Positions 35,599-48,770 of a stretch of 64,000 nt of DNA are shown piece by piece. The notes under the pieces were generated by a model that ran no database searches, was not told the origin of the DNA, and saw nothing but the letters and a program-made list of their open reading frames with translations. A program made the translations under genes and the position numbers. The stretch covers positions 1-64,000 of the forward strand of contig CACCRN010000004.1 in NCBI GenBank assembly GCA_902548405.1, given 5' to 3'. The stretch is from an uncultured Pelagibacteraceae bacterium (GTDB lineage: Bacteria; Pseudomonadota; Alphaproteobacteria; Pelagibacterales; Pelagibacteraceae). Numbering within the stretch: the first letter of the stretch is position 1; the number at the start of each line of letters is the position of its first letter.

Positions 35599-38003
35599 AG
35601 ATAACATTTGATTGGTTAAAAGATCACTTATCTGTAAGTGCTAAAGAAGAGAAGTTACTTGAGAAATTAACTGATATTGGACTTGAAGTTGAAAGTGTTG
35701 AAAATTTATCTGAAGGTTTAGACTTATTCAAAGTAGCAAAAATTTTAAAAACTGAAAAACATCCTAATGCAGACCGTTTAAAAGTTTGTGATGTTGATGT
35801 AGGTGAAAAAGAGATTAAGAAAGTAGTATGTGGTGCACCAAATGCTAGAGAAGGTTTGATCACTGTTTATGCTCCTCCTGGTGCGGTTATTCCAAAAAAT
35901 AAAACTAAATTAGTTATAGCAAAAATCAGAGATGTTACATCTTATGGTATGCTTTGTTCTGAATCAGAACTCAATTTGTCTGAGGAAAGTGATGGAATTA
36001 CTGAGCTTTCATCTTCAAAATACAACAATAGTATTGGAAAAAGTTTTTTTACTCAATCTAGTTCTAATTTGATTGATTTATCAATCACACCCAACAGACC
36101 AGACTGTCTTGGAGTTAGAGGAATAGCTAGAGATTTAGCAGCTGCAGGTTTTGGTAAATTAAAACAAATTAAAGAACAAAAAATAAAATCAAAAAAATCT
36201 CAAACAGTTAAAGTAAAAATTACAGATGAAAAAAATCAAGGATGTTTTTCTTTTGGGAGCTGTTTGGTAACAAATGTAAAAAATACTGAAAGCCCAAAGT
36301 GGTTAAAGGATAAATTAATTTCTATAGGTCAAAAACCTATTTCAGCAATCGTTGATATTACAAATTATGTAATGATTGATATTAATCGCCCATTACACGC
36401 TTATGATGCGGATAAAATTCAAAAAGGTATAATTGTTAGAAACTCAAAATCTGGTGAAGAGTTTACAGCTTTAGATAATAAAAATTATAAGCTTAAAGAT
36501 GACATGTGTGTAATTAGCGATGATAAAGGTGTTTTAGGACTAGGTGGTATCATCGGAGGCACAAGATCTGGAACAGAAATTGATACACAAAATGTTTTAA
36601 TTGAGTCAGCTTATTTTGATCCAAGATCAATCAGAAAAACAGCAAAAGAATTAAATATTGATACAGATGCAAAATTTAGATTTGAAAGAGGAATAGACCA
36701 ATTGTCAATTGAAGAAGGTTTAAATAAAGCAGCTTTTTTAATTAAAGAAATTTGTGGTGGTGAAATTAGTAAAATAAATATTCAAAAAATTAGTACATTT
36801 AAAAATCAAATAATTAAATTTGATCCAAGTTCATTTGAAAAAGTTACAGGTTTTAAAATTTTAACAAAAGATATGTTAAAAATTTTAGATAACTTAGGTT
36901 TTAAATGTAAAAAAGATAAAAAAATTTTTAAATTAACTATCCCATCCTGGAGACCAGATATTACTCAGGAAATAGATGTTGTTGAGGAATTGGTAAGAAT
37001 AGTTGGGTATGATAAAATCAAGATAGAAGAGCCAATCAAAGAGAGAAAAAAATCTACTTTAACACAAATTCAAAAATTGTTTCATTTCCTTCAAAGATCT
37101 ATTGCTTCAAAAGGTTATTTGGAGGCAATTACTTGGTCTTTCACAGATGCAAAATATAATGATCATTTCAAAGGACAAAATGATGAATTAAAAATTGTGA
37201 ACCCTATAAGTTCAGAATTAGGAGTTTTAAGAAATTCAATATTTTCAAATTTAATTATGTATATGAGCAAAAATATAGATAGAGGATTTAAAGATTTATC
37301 TATTTTTGAAATAGGACCAACATTTTTTGGAAAACAACCTGGTGAACAAAATATAGTAGTCTGTGGTTTATCTGCTGGAAAAAAATCTCGTCTTTCTTGG
37401 TTAGAAAAAGAGAGAAATGTCGATGTTTTTGATATTAAAAAAGATGTAGTTCAAACTTTAGTTGAAGCAGGTTACGATGCAGAAAAATTTTTTATTGATG
37501 ATGAAACACCTGATTATTATCATCCAGGTAAATCAGGAAGATTATTTTTGAACAGAGGTAAAGAAAGTGTGGCTGCATACTTTGGTGAAATTCATCCAAA
37601 TATTATCAAGCAAATAGATATGAAAACCGTGTCTTTAGTAGGTTTTGAAATATTTCTTGATAATTTAAAATTACCAAAAAAATCATTAAAAGATCAAAAA
37701 ACAAAATATTCTGTTTCAGATTATCAAAAGTCAGAAAGGGATTTTGCTTTTATAGTTGATAAGAAAATTAAAGTTCAAGATTTGATAAATGTTGTATCAA
37801 ATGTTGATAAAAATTTGATTTCTAACATTAAAGTTTTTGATGTTTATGAGGGCGATAATATTCCTGAAAACCAAAAATCAATTGCGATCAGTGTTACAAT
37901 TCAATCTCAAGAAAAAACTCTTAAAGAAGCAGATTTAGATCAAATAAATAAGTCAATTATAGAAACAGTCGAAAATAAAACTGGCGCTAAAATTCGATCC
38001 TAA
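35595..38003 (+). CDS. pheT: Phenylalanine-tRNA ligase beta subunit
   Basis: An 802-residue subunit. Domains in order: an N-terminal tRNA-binding EMAP-like domain (about 40-150, with [15 protein letters not shown]), the B3/B4 editing domain ([20 protein letters not shown] onward), B5, the inactive class II-like core and the C-terminal ferredoxin-fold anticodon-binding domain ([15 protein letters not shown] onward). Length is normal. lepA follows 5 bases after the stop. Confidence 0.97.
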   Translation: MKITFDWLKDHLSVSAKEEKLLEKLTDIGLEVESVENLSEGLDLFKVAKILKTEKHPNADRLKVCDVDVGEKEIKKVVCGAPNAREGLITVYAPPGAVIPKNKTKLVIAKIRDVTSYGMLCSESELNLSEESDGITELSSSKYNNSIGKSFFTQSSSNLIDLSITPNRPDCLGVRGIARDLAAAGFGKLKQIKEQKIKSKKSQTVKVKITDEKNQGCFSFGSCLVTNVKNTESPKWLKDKLISIGQKPISAIVDITNYVMIDINRPLHAYDADKIQKGIIVRNSKSGEEFTALDNKNYKLKDDMCVISDDKGVLGLGGIIGGTRSGTEIDTQNVLIESAYFDPRSIRKTAKELNIDTDAKFRFERGIDQLSIEEGLNKAAFLIKEICGGEISKINIQKISTFKNQIIKFDPSSFEKVTGFKILTKDMLKILDNLGFKCKKDKKIFKLTIPSWRPDITQEIDVVEELVRIVGYDKIKIEEPIKERKKSTLTQIQKLFHFLQRSIASKGYLEAITWSFTDAKYNDHFKGQNDELKIVNPISSELGVLRNSIFSNLIMYMSKNIDRGFKDLSIFEIGPTFFGKQPGEQNIVVCGLSAGKKSRLSWLEKERNVDVFDIKKDVVQTLVEAGYDAEKFFIDDETPDYYHPGKSGRLFLNRGKESVAAYFGEIHPNIIKQIDMKTVSLVGFEIFLDNLKLPKKSLKDQKTKYSVSDYQKSERDFAFIVDKKIKVQDLINVVSNVDKNLISNIKVFDVYEGDNIPENQKSIAISVTIQSQEKTLKEADLDQINKSIIETVENKTGAKIRS

Positions 38004-38008
38004 AGCCA

Positions 38009-39817
38009 ATGAGTTCAATCGATAATATAAGAAATTTTGCAATCATCGCGCACATTGATCATGGAAAATCTACTATTGCAGATAGAATAATTCATAGTTG
38101 TGGTGGTCTGACTGAAAGAGAGATGAAAGCTCAAGTTTTAGACTCAATGGATATTGAAAGAGAGAGAGGTATCACTATTAAAGCTCAAACAGTAAAGCTA
38201 AATTATAAAGCTAAAGATGGAAAAGAATATATTTTAAACATTATAGATACTCCAGGCCATGTTGACTTTAGCTATGAGGTAAGCAGATCTTTATATGCTT
38301 GTGAAGGTTCAATTTTGATTGTTGATAGTACACAAGGAGTTGAGGCTCAAACTTTAGCAAATGTTTACCAAGCATTAGATACAAATCATGAAATTGTCCC
38401 AGTATTAAATAAAGTAGATTTACCAGCTTCTGATTTAGAAAGAACAAAAAAGCAAATTGAGGAAGTTATTGGAATAGACACACAGAATGCTATTCCATGT
38501 TCAGGAAAAACTGGTGAAGGAATAGGAGATATTTTAGAGCAAATTATAACCACTTTACCGGCGCCAAAAGGAGAAAGTTCATCGGATTTAAAGTGTTTAT
38601 TGGTGGACAGTTGGTACGATACTTATTTAGGCGTTGTAATATTAGTTAGAGTTATTGACGGGAAACTTTCTAAACACATGAAGATCAAAATGATGTCTAC
38701 AAATCAAGAATATATTGTTGAAAAAGTAGGTGTTTTTACACCAAAGCCAGTTGATATCAATGAATTAAAAACAGGAGAAATAGGATTTATCACAACAGGT
38801 ATAAAAGTGTTATCAGAGACAAAAGTTGGAGATACAATTTGTGATGCAACAAAACCATTAAAAGAAGCTTTACCAGGTTTTAAACCTAGTAAACCTGTAG
38901 TATTTTGTGGATTGTTTCCTGTAGATAGTTCAGAGTTTCAAAAATTAAAAGATGGTTTAGCAAAGTTACAATTAAATGATGCAAGCTTCTCTTTTGAACC
39001 AGAGTCATCTTCAGCTTTAGGGTTAGGTTTTAGATGTGGGTTTTTAGGTTTGCTTCATTTAGAAATTGTAACAGAGCGACTTGAAAGAGAATTTGATGTT
39101 AATTTATTAACAACAACCCCCGGGGTAGTTTATAAAGTTCATTTGAACAATGGTGATACGATGGATTTACAAAATCCATCAAGCTTACCTGATCCTACAT
39201 TAATAAAATATATTGAAGAACCTTGGATTAAGGCAACCATTATTACTCCAGATCAGTACTTAGGTTCAATAATTAAAATGTGTCAAGACAAAAGAGGAGT
39301 ACAAACCAATCTTAGTTATTCTGGAAGTAGAGCAGTAGTAAATTATGAACTTCCTTTAAACGAAGTTGTGTTTGATTTCAACGATAGACTTAAGTCAATG
39401 ACAAGTGGATATGCAAGTTTTGATTATGAAATAATTGAGCATAGAGAAGGTGACCTAGTAAAACTTGGTATTTTAGTGAATGGCGAACCCGTTGATGCTT
39501 TAGCTATGATGATACATAAAGATTTTGCTCAAAAAACAGGAAGAGAAGTTTGTGAAAAATTAAAAGATTTAATTCCAAGACATAATTTTATGATTCCTGT
39601 TCAAGCTGCAATTGGAGGAAAAATTATTGCTAGAGAAACTATCAAAGGATTTAAAAAAGATGTTTTAACAAAAATTCATGGTGGTGGAGCTACAGATAGA
39701 AAAAGAAAATTATTAGAAAAACAAAAAAAGGGTAAGGCTAGATCAAAACAATTTGGAAGAGTGGAAATACCTCAAGAAGCATTTATTGGTGTTCTTAAAA
39801 TTTCGAAAGAAAAATAA
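38009..39817 (+). CDS. lepA: Elongation factor 4
   Basis: A 602-residue translational GTPase acting on ribosomes that are stalled or mis-translocated and helping initiation or 30S assembly. The P-loop AHIDHGKST (residues about 14-22), G2 [13 protein letters not shown]3 [12 protein letters not shown] and G4 NKVDLP are all present, followed by the LepA-specific C-terminal domain ending [20 protein letters not shown]. Length is normal. Confidence 0.97.
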   Translation: MSSIDNIRNFAIIAHIDHGKSTIADRIIHSCGGLTEREMKAQVLDSMDIERERGITIKAQTVKLNYKAKDGKEYILNIIDTPGHVDFSYEVSRSLYACEGSILIVDSTQGVEAQTLANVYQALDTNHEIVPVLNKVDLPASDLERTKKQIEEVIGIDTQNAIPCSGKTGEGIGDILEQIITTLPAPKGESSSDLKCLLVDSWYDTYLGVVILVRVIDGKLSKHMKIKMMSTNQEYIVEKVGVFTPKPVDINELKTGEIGFITTGIKVLSETKVGDTICDATKPLKEALPGFKPSKPVVFCGLFPVDSSEFQKLKDGLAKLQLNDASFSFEPESSSALGLGFRCGFLGLLHLEIVTERLEREFDVNLLTTTPGVVYKVHLNNGDTMDLQNPSSLPDPTLIKYIEEPWIKATIITPDQYLGSIIKMCQDKRGVQTNLSYSGSRAVVNYELPLNEVVFDFNDRLKSMTSGYASFDYEIIEHREGDLVKLGILVNGEPVDALAMMIHKDFAQKTGREVCEKLKDLIPRHNFMIPVQAAIGGKIIARETIKGFKKDVLTKIHGGGATDRKRKLLEKQKKGKARSKQFGRVEIPQEAFIGVLKISKEK

Positions 39818-39819
39818 CT

Positions 39820-39909
39820 GGAGAGGTGGCCGAGTGGTTGAAGGCGCACGCTTGGAAAGCGTGTAAAGGAGCAATTCTTTCATGGGTTCGAATCCCATTC
39901 TCTCCGCCA
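39820..39909 (+). tRNA. tRNA-Ser (anticodon GGA)
   Basis: A 90-base class II tRNA starting 2 bases after the lepA stop. The acceptor stem GGAGAGG closes with TCTCTCC (one G-U), the anticodon arm CACGC-TTGGAAA-GCGTG gives GGA (reads UCC/UCU), there is a long variable arm, the T-arm has TTCGAAT, and CCA is encoded. Confidence 0.97.
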
Positions 39910-39991
39910 TTAAATATGCCACGTTTTTCAACAGTAATTTGAGTATTTAACTGTTAAATTATTAAGATAAATCAGCAATTTTTCAAAAAAA

Positions 39992-40000
39992 TGTTATAAT
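39992..40000 (+). promoter_or_regulatory. Extended -10 promoter element of gyrB
   Basis: TGTTATAAT is an extended -10 motif (TG, one base, TATAAT) 23 bases before the gyrB ATG, giving a leader of about 17 bases. The loose repeat AACAGT/ACTGTT with a 14-base spacer lies upstream in the same 114-base gap; its meaning is unclear. Confidence 0.5.
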
Positions 40001-40020
40001 TTTTTCTTTCCAAAATTTAA

Positions 40021-42087
<2,067 letters not shown>

Positions 42088-42089
42088 AA

Positions 42090-43370
42090 ATGAAGTTTTT
42101 TGAAACTTCAAAACACCACTCATTCAAAAAATCTACTTATATTACCTTAAGATGGATTGGTATAATTGGACAGTTAATTGCAGTTAATTTTGTATACTTT
42201 GTATTAGATTTTAAATTTGACTTTATAACTTCTAATCTAATTATAATCATTGGTATCATAAGTAATTTTTACTTAATTTTTATTTATAAAAAAACTCAAT
42301 TATCCGACAGATCAGCTTTCATTTTTTTAGTTATTGATATTTTGCAATTAGCTATTTTACTTTACTTGTCAGGTGGAATTCTTAATCCATTTGTTATCTT
42401 TATAATTATTCCAAGTGTATTTTCATCATCTAATTTAAGTTTTAGAACAAATACTATGCTTGTATTGTTAACAGCTTTATCAATTATATTTTTAACTTTT
42501 TATTCAACAGAATTACCTTCTCCACTTGGAGATCATTTTCATGTAAGCCCTTATTATTATTACTCTATCCCGATTGCTTTGATTATTGCTCTTGTTTTTT
42601 TAAATTATTTTGCAATGACATTTGGAACTCAATCTAGGTTAAGAAAAGAAGCTCTTACGAAAATGGAAGAAGTAATGGCTAAGGAACATGAGCTTTTATC
42701 TTTAGGCGGTCAAGCAGCTGCAGCCGCTCATTCATTAGGAACACCTCTTTCAACCATAAAAATAATTACTCAAGAATTACTAAAACAATTTGAAGGCAAT
42801 AAAGACGTAGAAAAAGATATTAATTTATTATCTAGTCAGGTTGAAAGATGTAATGAAATACTAAAAAAATTAACTTTAAATCCAGACGAAGAGGATGAGT
42901 TTATTGATGTAGATATTACTATTAGAGATTATCTAAATGAAATTTTAAATTCATTTAAAGAGATAAGCACAAAGAAGTTTATCTTCAATTTTGATCAAGA
43001 CTCTAATTCGAAAAAAATAGTTAAATCTATAGAAATTGTTTATGGACTAAGAAATTTTATAGGTAATGCTAATAAATTTTCTGATGAAAATATTTTCATA
43101 AATTTAAAGAGTGATAGTGAATTTACTGAAATAAGTATTGAGGATGATGGTCCAGGTTATCCAAAAGATATTTTATCAAAAATAGGAGAGCCATATTTAA
43201 AATCAAATAATCCTCAAGATAAATCAAAAACAGGACTAGGTTTAGGTTTGTTTATAGGAAAAACACTGTTAGAAAAAAATTTTGCTTCTGTAATATGTAG
43301 AAACTCCAAAACAAGATCTGGCGCAGAAGTAATAATTAAATGGAGAAATACAGATTTATTTAATATTTAA
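42090..43370 (+). CDS. regB: RegB/PrrB/ActS-type redox sensor histidine kinase
   Basis: A 426-residue membrane sensor kinase. Six hydrophobic helices fill residues 15-175. The quinone-binding heptad GGILNPF at 95-101 matches the RegB motif GGxxNPF. The H-box [12 protein letters not shown] carries the phosphorylated His214, and Cys254 in VERCNEIL corresponds to the redox-sensing cysteine of RegB. N and G boxes ([26 protein letters not shown]) complete the ATPase domain. RegB signals the state of the quinone pool to a response regulator RegA; no regA gene is seen in this window. It follows gyrB after 2 bases and ends 4 bases into the convergent cobT. Confidence 0.92.
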   Translation: MKFFETSKHHSFKKSTYITLRWIGIIGQLIAVNFVYFVLDFKFDFITSNLIIIIGIISNFYLIFIYKKTQLSDRSAFIFLVIDILQLAILLYLSGGILNPFVIFIIIPSVFSSSNLSFRTNTMLVLLTALSIIFLTFYSTELPSPLGDHFHVSPYYYYSIPIALIIALVFLNYFAMTFGTQSRLRKEALTKMEEVMAKEHELLSLGGQAAAAAHSLGTPLSTIKIITQELLKQFEGNKDVEKDINLLSSQVERCNEILKKLTLNPDEEDEFIDVDITIRDYLNEILNSFKEISTKKFIFNFDQDSNSKKIVKSIEIVYGLRNFIGNANKFSDENIFINLKSDSEFTEISIEDDGPGYPKDILSKIGEPYLKSNNPQDKSKTGLGLGLFIGKTLLEKNFASVICRNSKTRSGAEVIIKWRNTDLFNI

Positions 43371-45166
43371 TGAAATTTTTTCTTTGTTTCAAACAAAGAG
43401 CTAAGTTGAGATATCATTACATCTCCTAACTCATTTACATCAGTAATTTTTATAGCTCTGTTGTAATATCTTGAAACATCATGTCCAATACCAATCGCTA
43501 AAATTTCAATATCAGACTTATTCTCAATAAATTTGACCATCTTCTTCAAATGTTTTTCTAAAAAATCTCCTGAATTTACTGAAAGTGTTGAGTCATCAAC
43601 TGGAGCTCCATCAGAAATTACCATTAAAATTTTTCTTTCTTCTTTTCTTTTTTTAATACGGTTGTATGCCCAAGATATAGCTTCGCCATCAATATTTTCT
43701 TTTAACAAACCCTCTTTTAACATCAGGCCTAAATTATTTTTTGCTTGTCTCCAATGTGTATCCGCACCTTTATAAATTATATGTCTTAGATCGTTAAGTC
43801 TTCCAGGTGTTTTTGGTTTTGAATTTTTAGTCCAAAATTCTCTACTCTGTCCACCTTTCCAGTTTTTTGTAGTAAATCCTAAAATCTCTACTTTGACCGA
43901 ACATCTTTCGAGTGTCCTTGACAAAATATCTGCACAAATAGCAGCAATCGTTATTGGTCTTCCTCTCATAGAACCAGAATTATCAATAAGTAAAGTTACA
44001 ACTGTATCTTTAAAATCTAAATCCTTTTCTTTTTTAAATGATAAAGAGTTATATGGATCCATTATTATTCTTGGTAACTTTGAACTATCAAGTAAGCCTT
44101 CTTCTAAATCAAATTCCCAAGCTCTATTTTGTTTTGCTAGTAATTGTCTTTGAAGTTTATTAGCTAACTTGGTAATTACATCTTGGAAACCAATTAACTG
44201 TTGATCTAAATTTTTTCTAAGTTTAGAAGCCTCGTCTGCATTTTCTAGATTTTCAGCTTTAACAACTTCATCGAATTGTGTAGTAAATATTTTGTAATCA
44301 AGATTTACATTATCAATTTTTTTTTGAATTACCTGCTCAGAGTTTTGCTCATCAGACTCAACATCAGACAACTGCTCATCCAAATTAAACTCGTCTATAC
44401 TATAATCAGCATCAACAGATGCCTCTGTTTGCTGTTCATCATTTTCATCTTTGCTATCTTCATTATCTTTATTTTGGTCATCATTTGAGGGATTGTCTTG
44501 ACCTTGATCTTGATTTTCTTCCTCTTCTTGATCCTCCTCATCACTTTGAAAAATATCCATTTCTTCTAGTATTTCAGAAAATTTAGAACCATACGTATTT
44601 TGATTTTCCAAATTATTTAACAAAAACTCTTTATGTTTCTTAATTGATTGTTCAAAATCTTTTTCCCAGAAATTAAGCATTCTAGATGTTAAAGGATTTA
44701 GGTCTATATTATGAAAATTTTTAAGCATATATAGCTCAAATGCTTCAGCAACAGGAACGTCTTCCTTTGTTTTAAGCTGATCTTTTCTTTTACGATTAAT
44801 TATTTGTGAATAGTTTTCAGAAAAATTTTTTTGAATTCCTTTCAACATTTTGCCCCCTAGGGCTTCATATCTAATCTTTTCAGCTATATTATACAAAGAT
44901 CTAGAGGAAGTGTTTGAAGGCAAATTTTTTCTGTAAATTTTTTCATTAGAAAATCTCTTTTTAAGCGCTGTAGAGTCTGTTTCAGCCCTTAATTTTATAA
45001 AATCACTTGGACTAGTTAGATCATTTATTTCAAAAGATGAAATATCTTTAACCTTTTTATCTTCAGAAGATTTATTGTTTATATCAATATCGTCTGCGAT
45101 AACTTTTGCTGTTGAAGATAAAGCAATTCTAAATTTTTCTTTTAAATTTGTTTCTTTATTGCTCAT
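43367..45166 (-). CDS. cobT: CobT-like VWA-domain protein (cobaltochelatase CobT homologue)
   Basis: A 599-residue protein. Residues 208-278 are an extremely acidic and Gln/Asn-rich linker, and the C-terminal VWA domain (from about 388) holds the MIDAS metal site DNSGSMRG at 395-402. The architecture is that of CobT, which with the AAA+ ATPase CobS drives cobalt insertion by CobN in aerobic B12 synthesis. No CobN or other corrin genes are in the window and SAR11 cells are generally thought not to make B12, so a different client is likely. The stop of cobS abuts this start with no gap. Confidence 0.9.
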   Translation of the reverse strand: MSNKETNLKEKFRIALSSTAKVIADDIDINNKSSEDKKVKDISSFEINDLTSPSDFIKLRAETDSTALKKRFSNEKIYRKNLPSNTSSRSLYNIAEKIRYEALGGKMLKGIQKNFSENYSQIINRKRKDQLKTKEDVPVAEAFELYMLKNFHNIDLNPLTSRMLNFWEKDFEQSIKKHKEFLLNNLENQNTYGSKFSEILEEMDIFQSDEEDQEEEENQDQGQDNPSNDDQNKDNEDSKDENDEQQTEASVDADYSIDEFNLDEQLSDVESDEQNSEQVIQKKIDNVNLDYKIFTTQFDEVVKAENLENADEASKLRKNLDQQLIGFQDVITKLANKLQRQLLAKQNRAWEFDLEEGLLDSSKLPRIIMDPYNSLSFKKEKDLDFKDTVVTLLIDNSGSMRGRPITIAAICADILSRTLERCSVKVEILGFTTKNWKGGQSREFWTKNSKPKTPGRLNDLRHIIYKGADTHWRQAKNNLGLMLKEGLLKENIDGEAISWAYNRIKKRKEERKILMVISDGAPVDDSTLSVNSGDFLEKHLKKMVKFIENKSDIEILAIGIGHDVSRYYNRAIKITDVNELGDVMISQLSSLFETKKKFH

Positions 45167-46141
45167 TTAGATTTGAATATTGATCAAAGACTCAGGCAAT
45201 TCTTCACCAAAACATCTTTGATAATATTCTGCGATTGTGTTTTTCTCAATATCATCGCACTTATTTAAAAAGGTTACTCTAAAAGCATACCCAGTGTCCT
45301 TAAAAATTTCAGAATTTTCAGCCCAATGAAGAACTGTTCTTGGACTCATTACAGTAGATATGTCTCCAGCAATAAAACCTTTTCTAGTTAAGGATGCTAC
45401 TTTAATCATATTAGCAACTTTTTCTTTTCCCTTAGCATTATTTAAATTTTTATTTTTTGATAAAACTATATCCATTTCTCTATCTAGGCTTAGATAGTTT
45501 AATGTTGTTACAATATTCCATCTATCCATTTGACCTTGGTTAATCTGCTGTGTTCCGTGATAAAGTCCAGTAGTATCACCAAGCCCAACTGTATTAGATG
45601 TAGCAAATAACCTGAAATACTTATTTTGACTTATTACTTTGTTTTTATCTAGTAGCGTGAAATTTCCTTCAGCCTCCAACACTCTTTGAATAACGAACAT
45701 AACATCAGGTCTTCCAGCGTCATACTCATCAAATACTAAAGCAACTGGATTTTGAATTGACCATGGCAGAATTCCCTCATTAAACTGTGTCACTTGTTTT
45801 CCATCTTTAAGTACAATTGCATCCTTACCTATTAAATCTATTCGACTAACATGACTGTCTAAATTTACTCGAATACACGGCCAGTTTAGTCTTGCAGCTA
45901 TTTGCTCTATGTGTGTTGATTTTCCAGTACCATGATATCCTTGTACCAAAACTCTTTTATTGAACGCAAATCCTGAAATTATTGCAAGTGTAGTATCTCT
46001 ATCAAATTTATAATTTTTATCTATTTCAGGTACATATTCACTTCTTTTTGAAAAGGCATTCACTTCCATCTCGGAATCTATTCCAAAAGATTGTTTTAAA
46101 GAAACTTTTATGTCAGGTTGAATGTTAAGATTTGGAGTCAA
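45167..46141 (-). CDS. cobS: CobS-like AAA+ ATPase (MoxR-type)
   Basis: A 324-residue AAA+ ATPase. Walker A is GYHGTGKST (residues about 69-77), Walker B is [11 protein letters not shown], sensor 1 is FATSNT in [12 protein letters not shown], and an Arg finger candidate lies in QMDRWNIV. It pairs with the VWA protein downstream in the way CobS/CobT and MoxR/VWA pairs do, using ATP to remodel a metal-binding or membrane client. It overlaps the DnaJ-like gene by 17 bases. The full family name is cobaltochelatase CobS subunit, but see the CobT entry about function. Confidence 0.93.
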   Translation of the reverse strand: MTPNLNIQPDIKVSLKQSFGIDSEMEVNAFSKRSEYVPEIDKNYKFDRDTTLAIISGFAFNKRVLVQGYHGTGKSTHIEQIAARLNWPCIRVNLDSHVSRIDLIGKDAIVLKDGKQVTQFNEGILPWSIQNPVALVFDEYDAGRPDVMFVIQRVLEAEGNFTLLDKNKVISQNKYFRLFATSNTVGLGDTTGLYHGTQQINQGQMDRWNIVTTLNYLSLDREMDIVLSKNKNLNNAKGKEKVANMIKVASLTRKGFIAGDISTVMSPRTVLHWAENSEIFKDTGYAFRVTFLNKCDDIEKNTIAEYYQRCFGEELPESLINIQI

Positions 46142-46658
46142 TTTTTTCCCTATAAGTGTTTTTTAGCTGTGTGTAAGCTAAAGTTATTAGTTTTAATTTT
46201 TCCTCGTATTTTTTATTTCCGGCATTCATATCAGGGTGAAATTTTTTAACAAGCACTTTGAATTTTTCTTGTATTTTTTGCCACTTTAAACCTACAGATA
46301 TTCCCAATATTCCAAATGCTTTAATATCTTTATGATCAAATTTAAATTGACGCATATGATTATAATCTCCATTGAATTTATCTTTATCAAATTCATCTTT
46401 TAATGTTGTGTTCCATAGGACTTTAAAAAAATTATCTGAAGAACTAAAATTTTGAGTAGGTTTGTGCCAAGTCATATCTGACTTTAAAAAATTGATTACT
46501 TGATTATCACTCATCCCAGAAAAATAATTCCAGTTTTTGTTAAATTCTTTAACATGTTCTAGACAAAGCATTCTATATTTTCTGCTATTATCCTTCTCAA
46601 TTGGTGCTCTGTATTCACCAATTTCATTACAATTATTCCAGTCACAAATATTTTTCAT
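46125..46658 (-). CDS. DnaJ-domain protein upstream of cobS
   Basis: A 177-residue protein with a C-terminal J domain (about residues 115-175) containing the HPD tripeptide in [11 protein letters not shown]. The N-terminal part begins with [16 protein letters not shown] and a second Cys (MLCLEHV), a pattern that could bind a metal. The ATG at 46658 is preferred over the more upstream frame start, which would reach into the divergent bolA. The order bolA / J-protein / cobS / cobT is, from memory, conserved in many Alphaproteobacteria. It may recruit Hsp70 to the CobS-CobT machine (inference). Confidence 0.85.
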   Translation of the reverse strand: MKNICDWNNCNEIGEYRAPIEKDNSRKYRMLCLEHVKEFNKNWNYFSGMSDNQVINFLKSDMTWHKPTQNFSSSDNFFKVLWNTTLKDEFDKDKFNGDYNHMRQFKFDHKDIKAFGILGISVGLKWQKIQEKFKVLVKKFHPDMNAGNKKYEEKLKLITLAYTQLKNTYREKIDSKS

Positions 46659-46660
46659 GA

Positions 46661-46676
46661 TATAATAATTACTATA
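46661..46676. promoter_or_regulatory. Compact divergent promoter between bolA and the J-protein gene
   Basis: Only 17 bases separate the two start codons (46658 minus, 46676 plus). They contain TATAAT (46661-46666, plus) and TATAGT read on the minus strand (46676-46671), predicting leaders of about 3-5 bases for both genes. Any -35 elements must lie inside the opposite coding sequence. Confidence 0.35.
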
Positions 46677-46936
46677 TGGATATAAACGAATTAATTGCAA
46701 TTATAAAAAAAAAATTATCAGATCAAATAAATATTCAAAGTATAGATATAGAAGATAAATCTTTTCTTCACAAAAATCACAAAGGTAATCAAGAAGGCAA
46801 ATATCATTTAAAGTTAAATATAGTTTCTGAACAGTTAAAAAGTATGAACAGAATTGAAAGTAATAAAAAAATTTATAAAGTATTAGATAAAGAATTGAAA
46901 GAAACTATTCACTCAATTCAAATTCAACTATCTTAA
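46676..46936 (+). CDS. bolA: BolA family protein
   Basis: An 86-residue BolA protein. The family fold is visible in IQSIDIEDKSFLHKNHKG, with the His that ligates a shared 2Fe-2S cluster with monothiol glutaredoxins, and the later LKSMNRIESNKKIYKVLDKE. Length is normal. BolA proteins help iron-sulfur handling or regulation. It overlaps the convergent aroB by 9 bases. Confidence 0.93.
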   Translation: MDINELIAIIKKKLSDQINIQSIDIEDKSFLHKNHKGNQEGKYHLKLNIVSEQLKSMNRIESNKKIYKVLDKELKETIHSIQIQLS

Positions 46937-48031
46937 GTAATCATTAAAAAATTTTTTCAATTTTTCTCTTGGATATTCAATATTAATTTGTGGAGATCCA
47001 ATTTTTTTTAAAAGCACCAAATTAATCTTTTGGGATTTATTTTTTTTATCCTTTGTCATGAAAAATAATATTTTATTTATATCCTTTTTTGTAAAAAATT
47101 TATTTACAGATATTGATAGATTTAGATTATTGATATGATTTAATATTAGGTTGTAATCACTTTTTTTAAGTATTTTTAAATTTAAACTAAAACTTAATGC
47201 TGTCTTTATCCCTAGGATTACTGCTTCACCGTGATTTAATTTCTTATTGTAATTTAAGCTTGCTTCATAAGCATGGCCAAATGTATGTCCAAAATTTAAA
47301 ACTTTTCTTAAATTTTTTTCTTTCTCGTCTTTTTCAACTACATTTTTTTTAATTTTACAGCTTTCATAAATTGCTTTTTCAATAAATGGAGAACTCAGTT
47401 TGGTGATTTTATTCACATTCTTATTTAAAAATTTAAAGAAATTTTTATCTCTTATCAGAGAATGTTTTAAAATTTCACCATATCCACAAACAATCTCTCT
47501 TTTTGGCAACGATTTAAGAAAATCAACATCTGATATAACTAGGTTCGGTTGATAAAAACTACCAATTAGGTTTTTTCCATAATATGAATTTATGCCAGTT
47601 TTACCACCAATTGAAGAGTCAACTTGGGATAAGAGTGTTGTTGGTATATTTATAAATTTCATACCTCTTTTAAAAATACTAGATGCAAAACCACTTACAT
47701 CACCAGTAATACCCCCACCTATTGATATTATACAGTCATCTCTAGAAAAGTTTTTATTTAATAAAATTTCTAAGATTTTGTTAATAATATGAAAGTTTTT
47801 ATTGGCCTCGCTGGCATTAAAAAAACAAATATGTATTTTCTTTTTTTTTAATGAATTTTTTATTTTATTGATAAATTTTTTTGGTACATTTTTATCAACT
47901 ACAAGAAGACATTGATTGAATGTTAAGGAATTATTCTTAATTATTTTTGATAGGTTGGTAATTAAATTTGATCCAATTATTATTGGATATTTTTGAGTTT
48001 TTGTTTCAATTTTTAATTTAATTGGTTTCAT
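46928..48031 (-). CDS. aroB: 3-dehydroquinate synthase
   Basis: A 367-residue NAD- and zinc-dependent enzyme making 3-dehydroquinate from DAHP, step two of the shikimate pathway. The NAD-binding region ISIGGGITGDVSGFASSI, the substrate region IPTTLLSQVDSSIGGKTGIN and the zinc His residues in LNFGHTFGHAYEA and NHGEAVILGI are all visible. It overlaps aroK by 14 bases. The usual fused or adjacent aroK-aroB arrangement is kept. Confidence 0.95.
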   Translation of the reverse strand: MKPIKLKIETKTQKYPIIIGSNLITNLSKIIKNNSLTFNQCLLVVDKNVPKKFINKIKNSLKKKKIHICFFNASEANKNFHIINKILEILLNKNFSRDDCIISIGGGITGDVSGFASSIFKRGMKFINIPTTLLSQVDSSIGGKTGINSYYGKNLIGSFYQPNLVISDVDFLKSLPKREIVCGYGEILKHSLIRDKNFFKFLNKNVNKITKLSSPFIEKAIYESCKIKKNVVEKDEKEKNLRKVLNFGHTFGHAYEASLNYNKKLNHGEAVILGIKTALSFSLNLKILKKSDYNLILNHINNLNLSISVNKFFTKKDINKILFFMTKDKKNKSQKINLVLLKKIGSPQINIEYPREKLKKFFNDYLR

Positions 48032-48530
48032 AAATTTCTTTAATTTTGCTTACTATTTCATTTTTTGTAAGATTATCACATTTGATTTCATATAAGGCTT
48101 TAGAATAAATGTTAGTTCGTTTTTTAATTAAATCAATTAAATCATTATCTGTAGCATTAATCGTTAAAGGTCTTTTTTTGCTATTTTTAATTCTTTCAAC
48201 TAAAATTTTTTCATTCCAATTTAACCAAAATGAATAATGATTTTTTAAAACTTCATTTCTAATATTTTTATTTGCAAAAGCACCTCCCCCAAGAGAGACA
48301 ACTGTAGAACTAAGTTTCAATTTTTTAAGTGTAGTTTTTTCCTCAATTTTTCTAAAATATTCTTCTCCTTTTGTTTCGAATATTTTTCGAATTGTTGTAT
48401 TTAAATTTTTCTCTATTTCTTTATCTACATCTACAAAATTTAATTTAAATTTTTTTGCTACTAAAGAGCCTATAGAACTCTTACCAGATCCCATCATACC
48501 TAGAAAAACTAGATTTTTTTTTGATTTCAT
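48018..48530 (-). CDS. aroK: Shikimate kinase
   Basis: A 170-residue P-loop kinase phosphorylating shikimate. Walker A GMMGSGKSS lies at residues 11-19, the substrate-binding DVDKEIE follows, then FRKIEE and VVSLGGGAF, and the lid with KKRPL. I start it at the ATG at 48530, since the longer frame to 48593 would run into the divergent small membrane-protein gene and adds atypical residues. Confidence 0.94.
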   Translation of the reverse strand: MKSKKNLVFLGMMGSGKSSIGSLVAKKFKLNFVDVDKEIEKNLNTTIRKIFETKGEEYFRKIEEKTTLKKLKLSSTVVSLGGGAFANKNIRNEVLKNHYSFWLNWNEKILVERIKNSKKRPLTINATDNDLIDLIKKRTNIYSKALYEIKCDNLTKNEIVSKIKEIYETN

Positions 48531-48587
48531 AAGTTTAAATATTGAAAAAACACAAATATGTCTTAATTTGAAATTAACTAAAGTTAT

Positions 48588-48770
48588 ATGCAATTCAACA
48601 AAAATACAAGTTCAGGTAAAAAAAGTATAATCGGACTAGTTGTTAAATCTATTTTTGGACTAGTAATTGTTCTTGGCGTTGTTTTAATTCTCAATTCAAT
48701 TGATTTTCCCGCTCCTAAGAAGGAAATTGAAAAAATTATTCCAAATGAAAATTTTAAAATTGTTAAGTAA
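48588..48770 (+). CDS. 60-residue single-pass membrane protein
   Basis: A 60-residue protein with a basic N-terminus (NKNTSSGKKS), one transmembrane helix (about residues 13-36) and a short charged tail FPAPKKEIEKIIPNENFKIVK, presumably facing the periplasm. The FPAP segment after the helix resembles anchors that hold a periplasmic partner. I recognise no family. The next gene, an exported protein, starts 26 bases before this stop, so the two are probably translated together and may act together. Confidence 0.7.
   Translation: MQFNKNTSSGKKSIIGLVVKSIFGLVIVLGVVLILNSIDFPAPKKEIEKIIPNENFKIVK

Noticed and set aside
39921..39955. Terminator-like repeat after tRNA-Ser (AACAGT/ACTGTT)
   Set aside because: Six-base arms with a 14-base AT-rich spacer and no T-run; too weak to call a terminator.
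48700..48744. Upstream TTG start of the exported helical protein
   Set aside because: It would place 15 charged residues before a standard signal peptide; the ATG at 48745 starts directly with the signal peptide.
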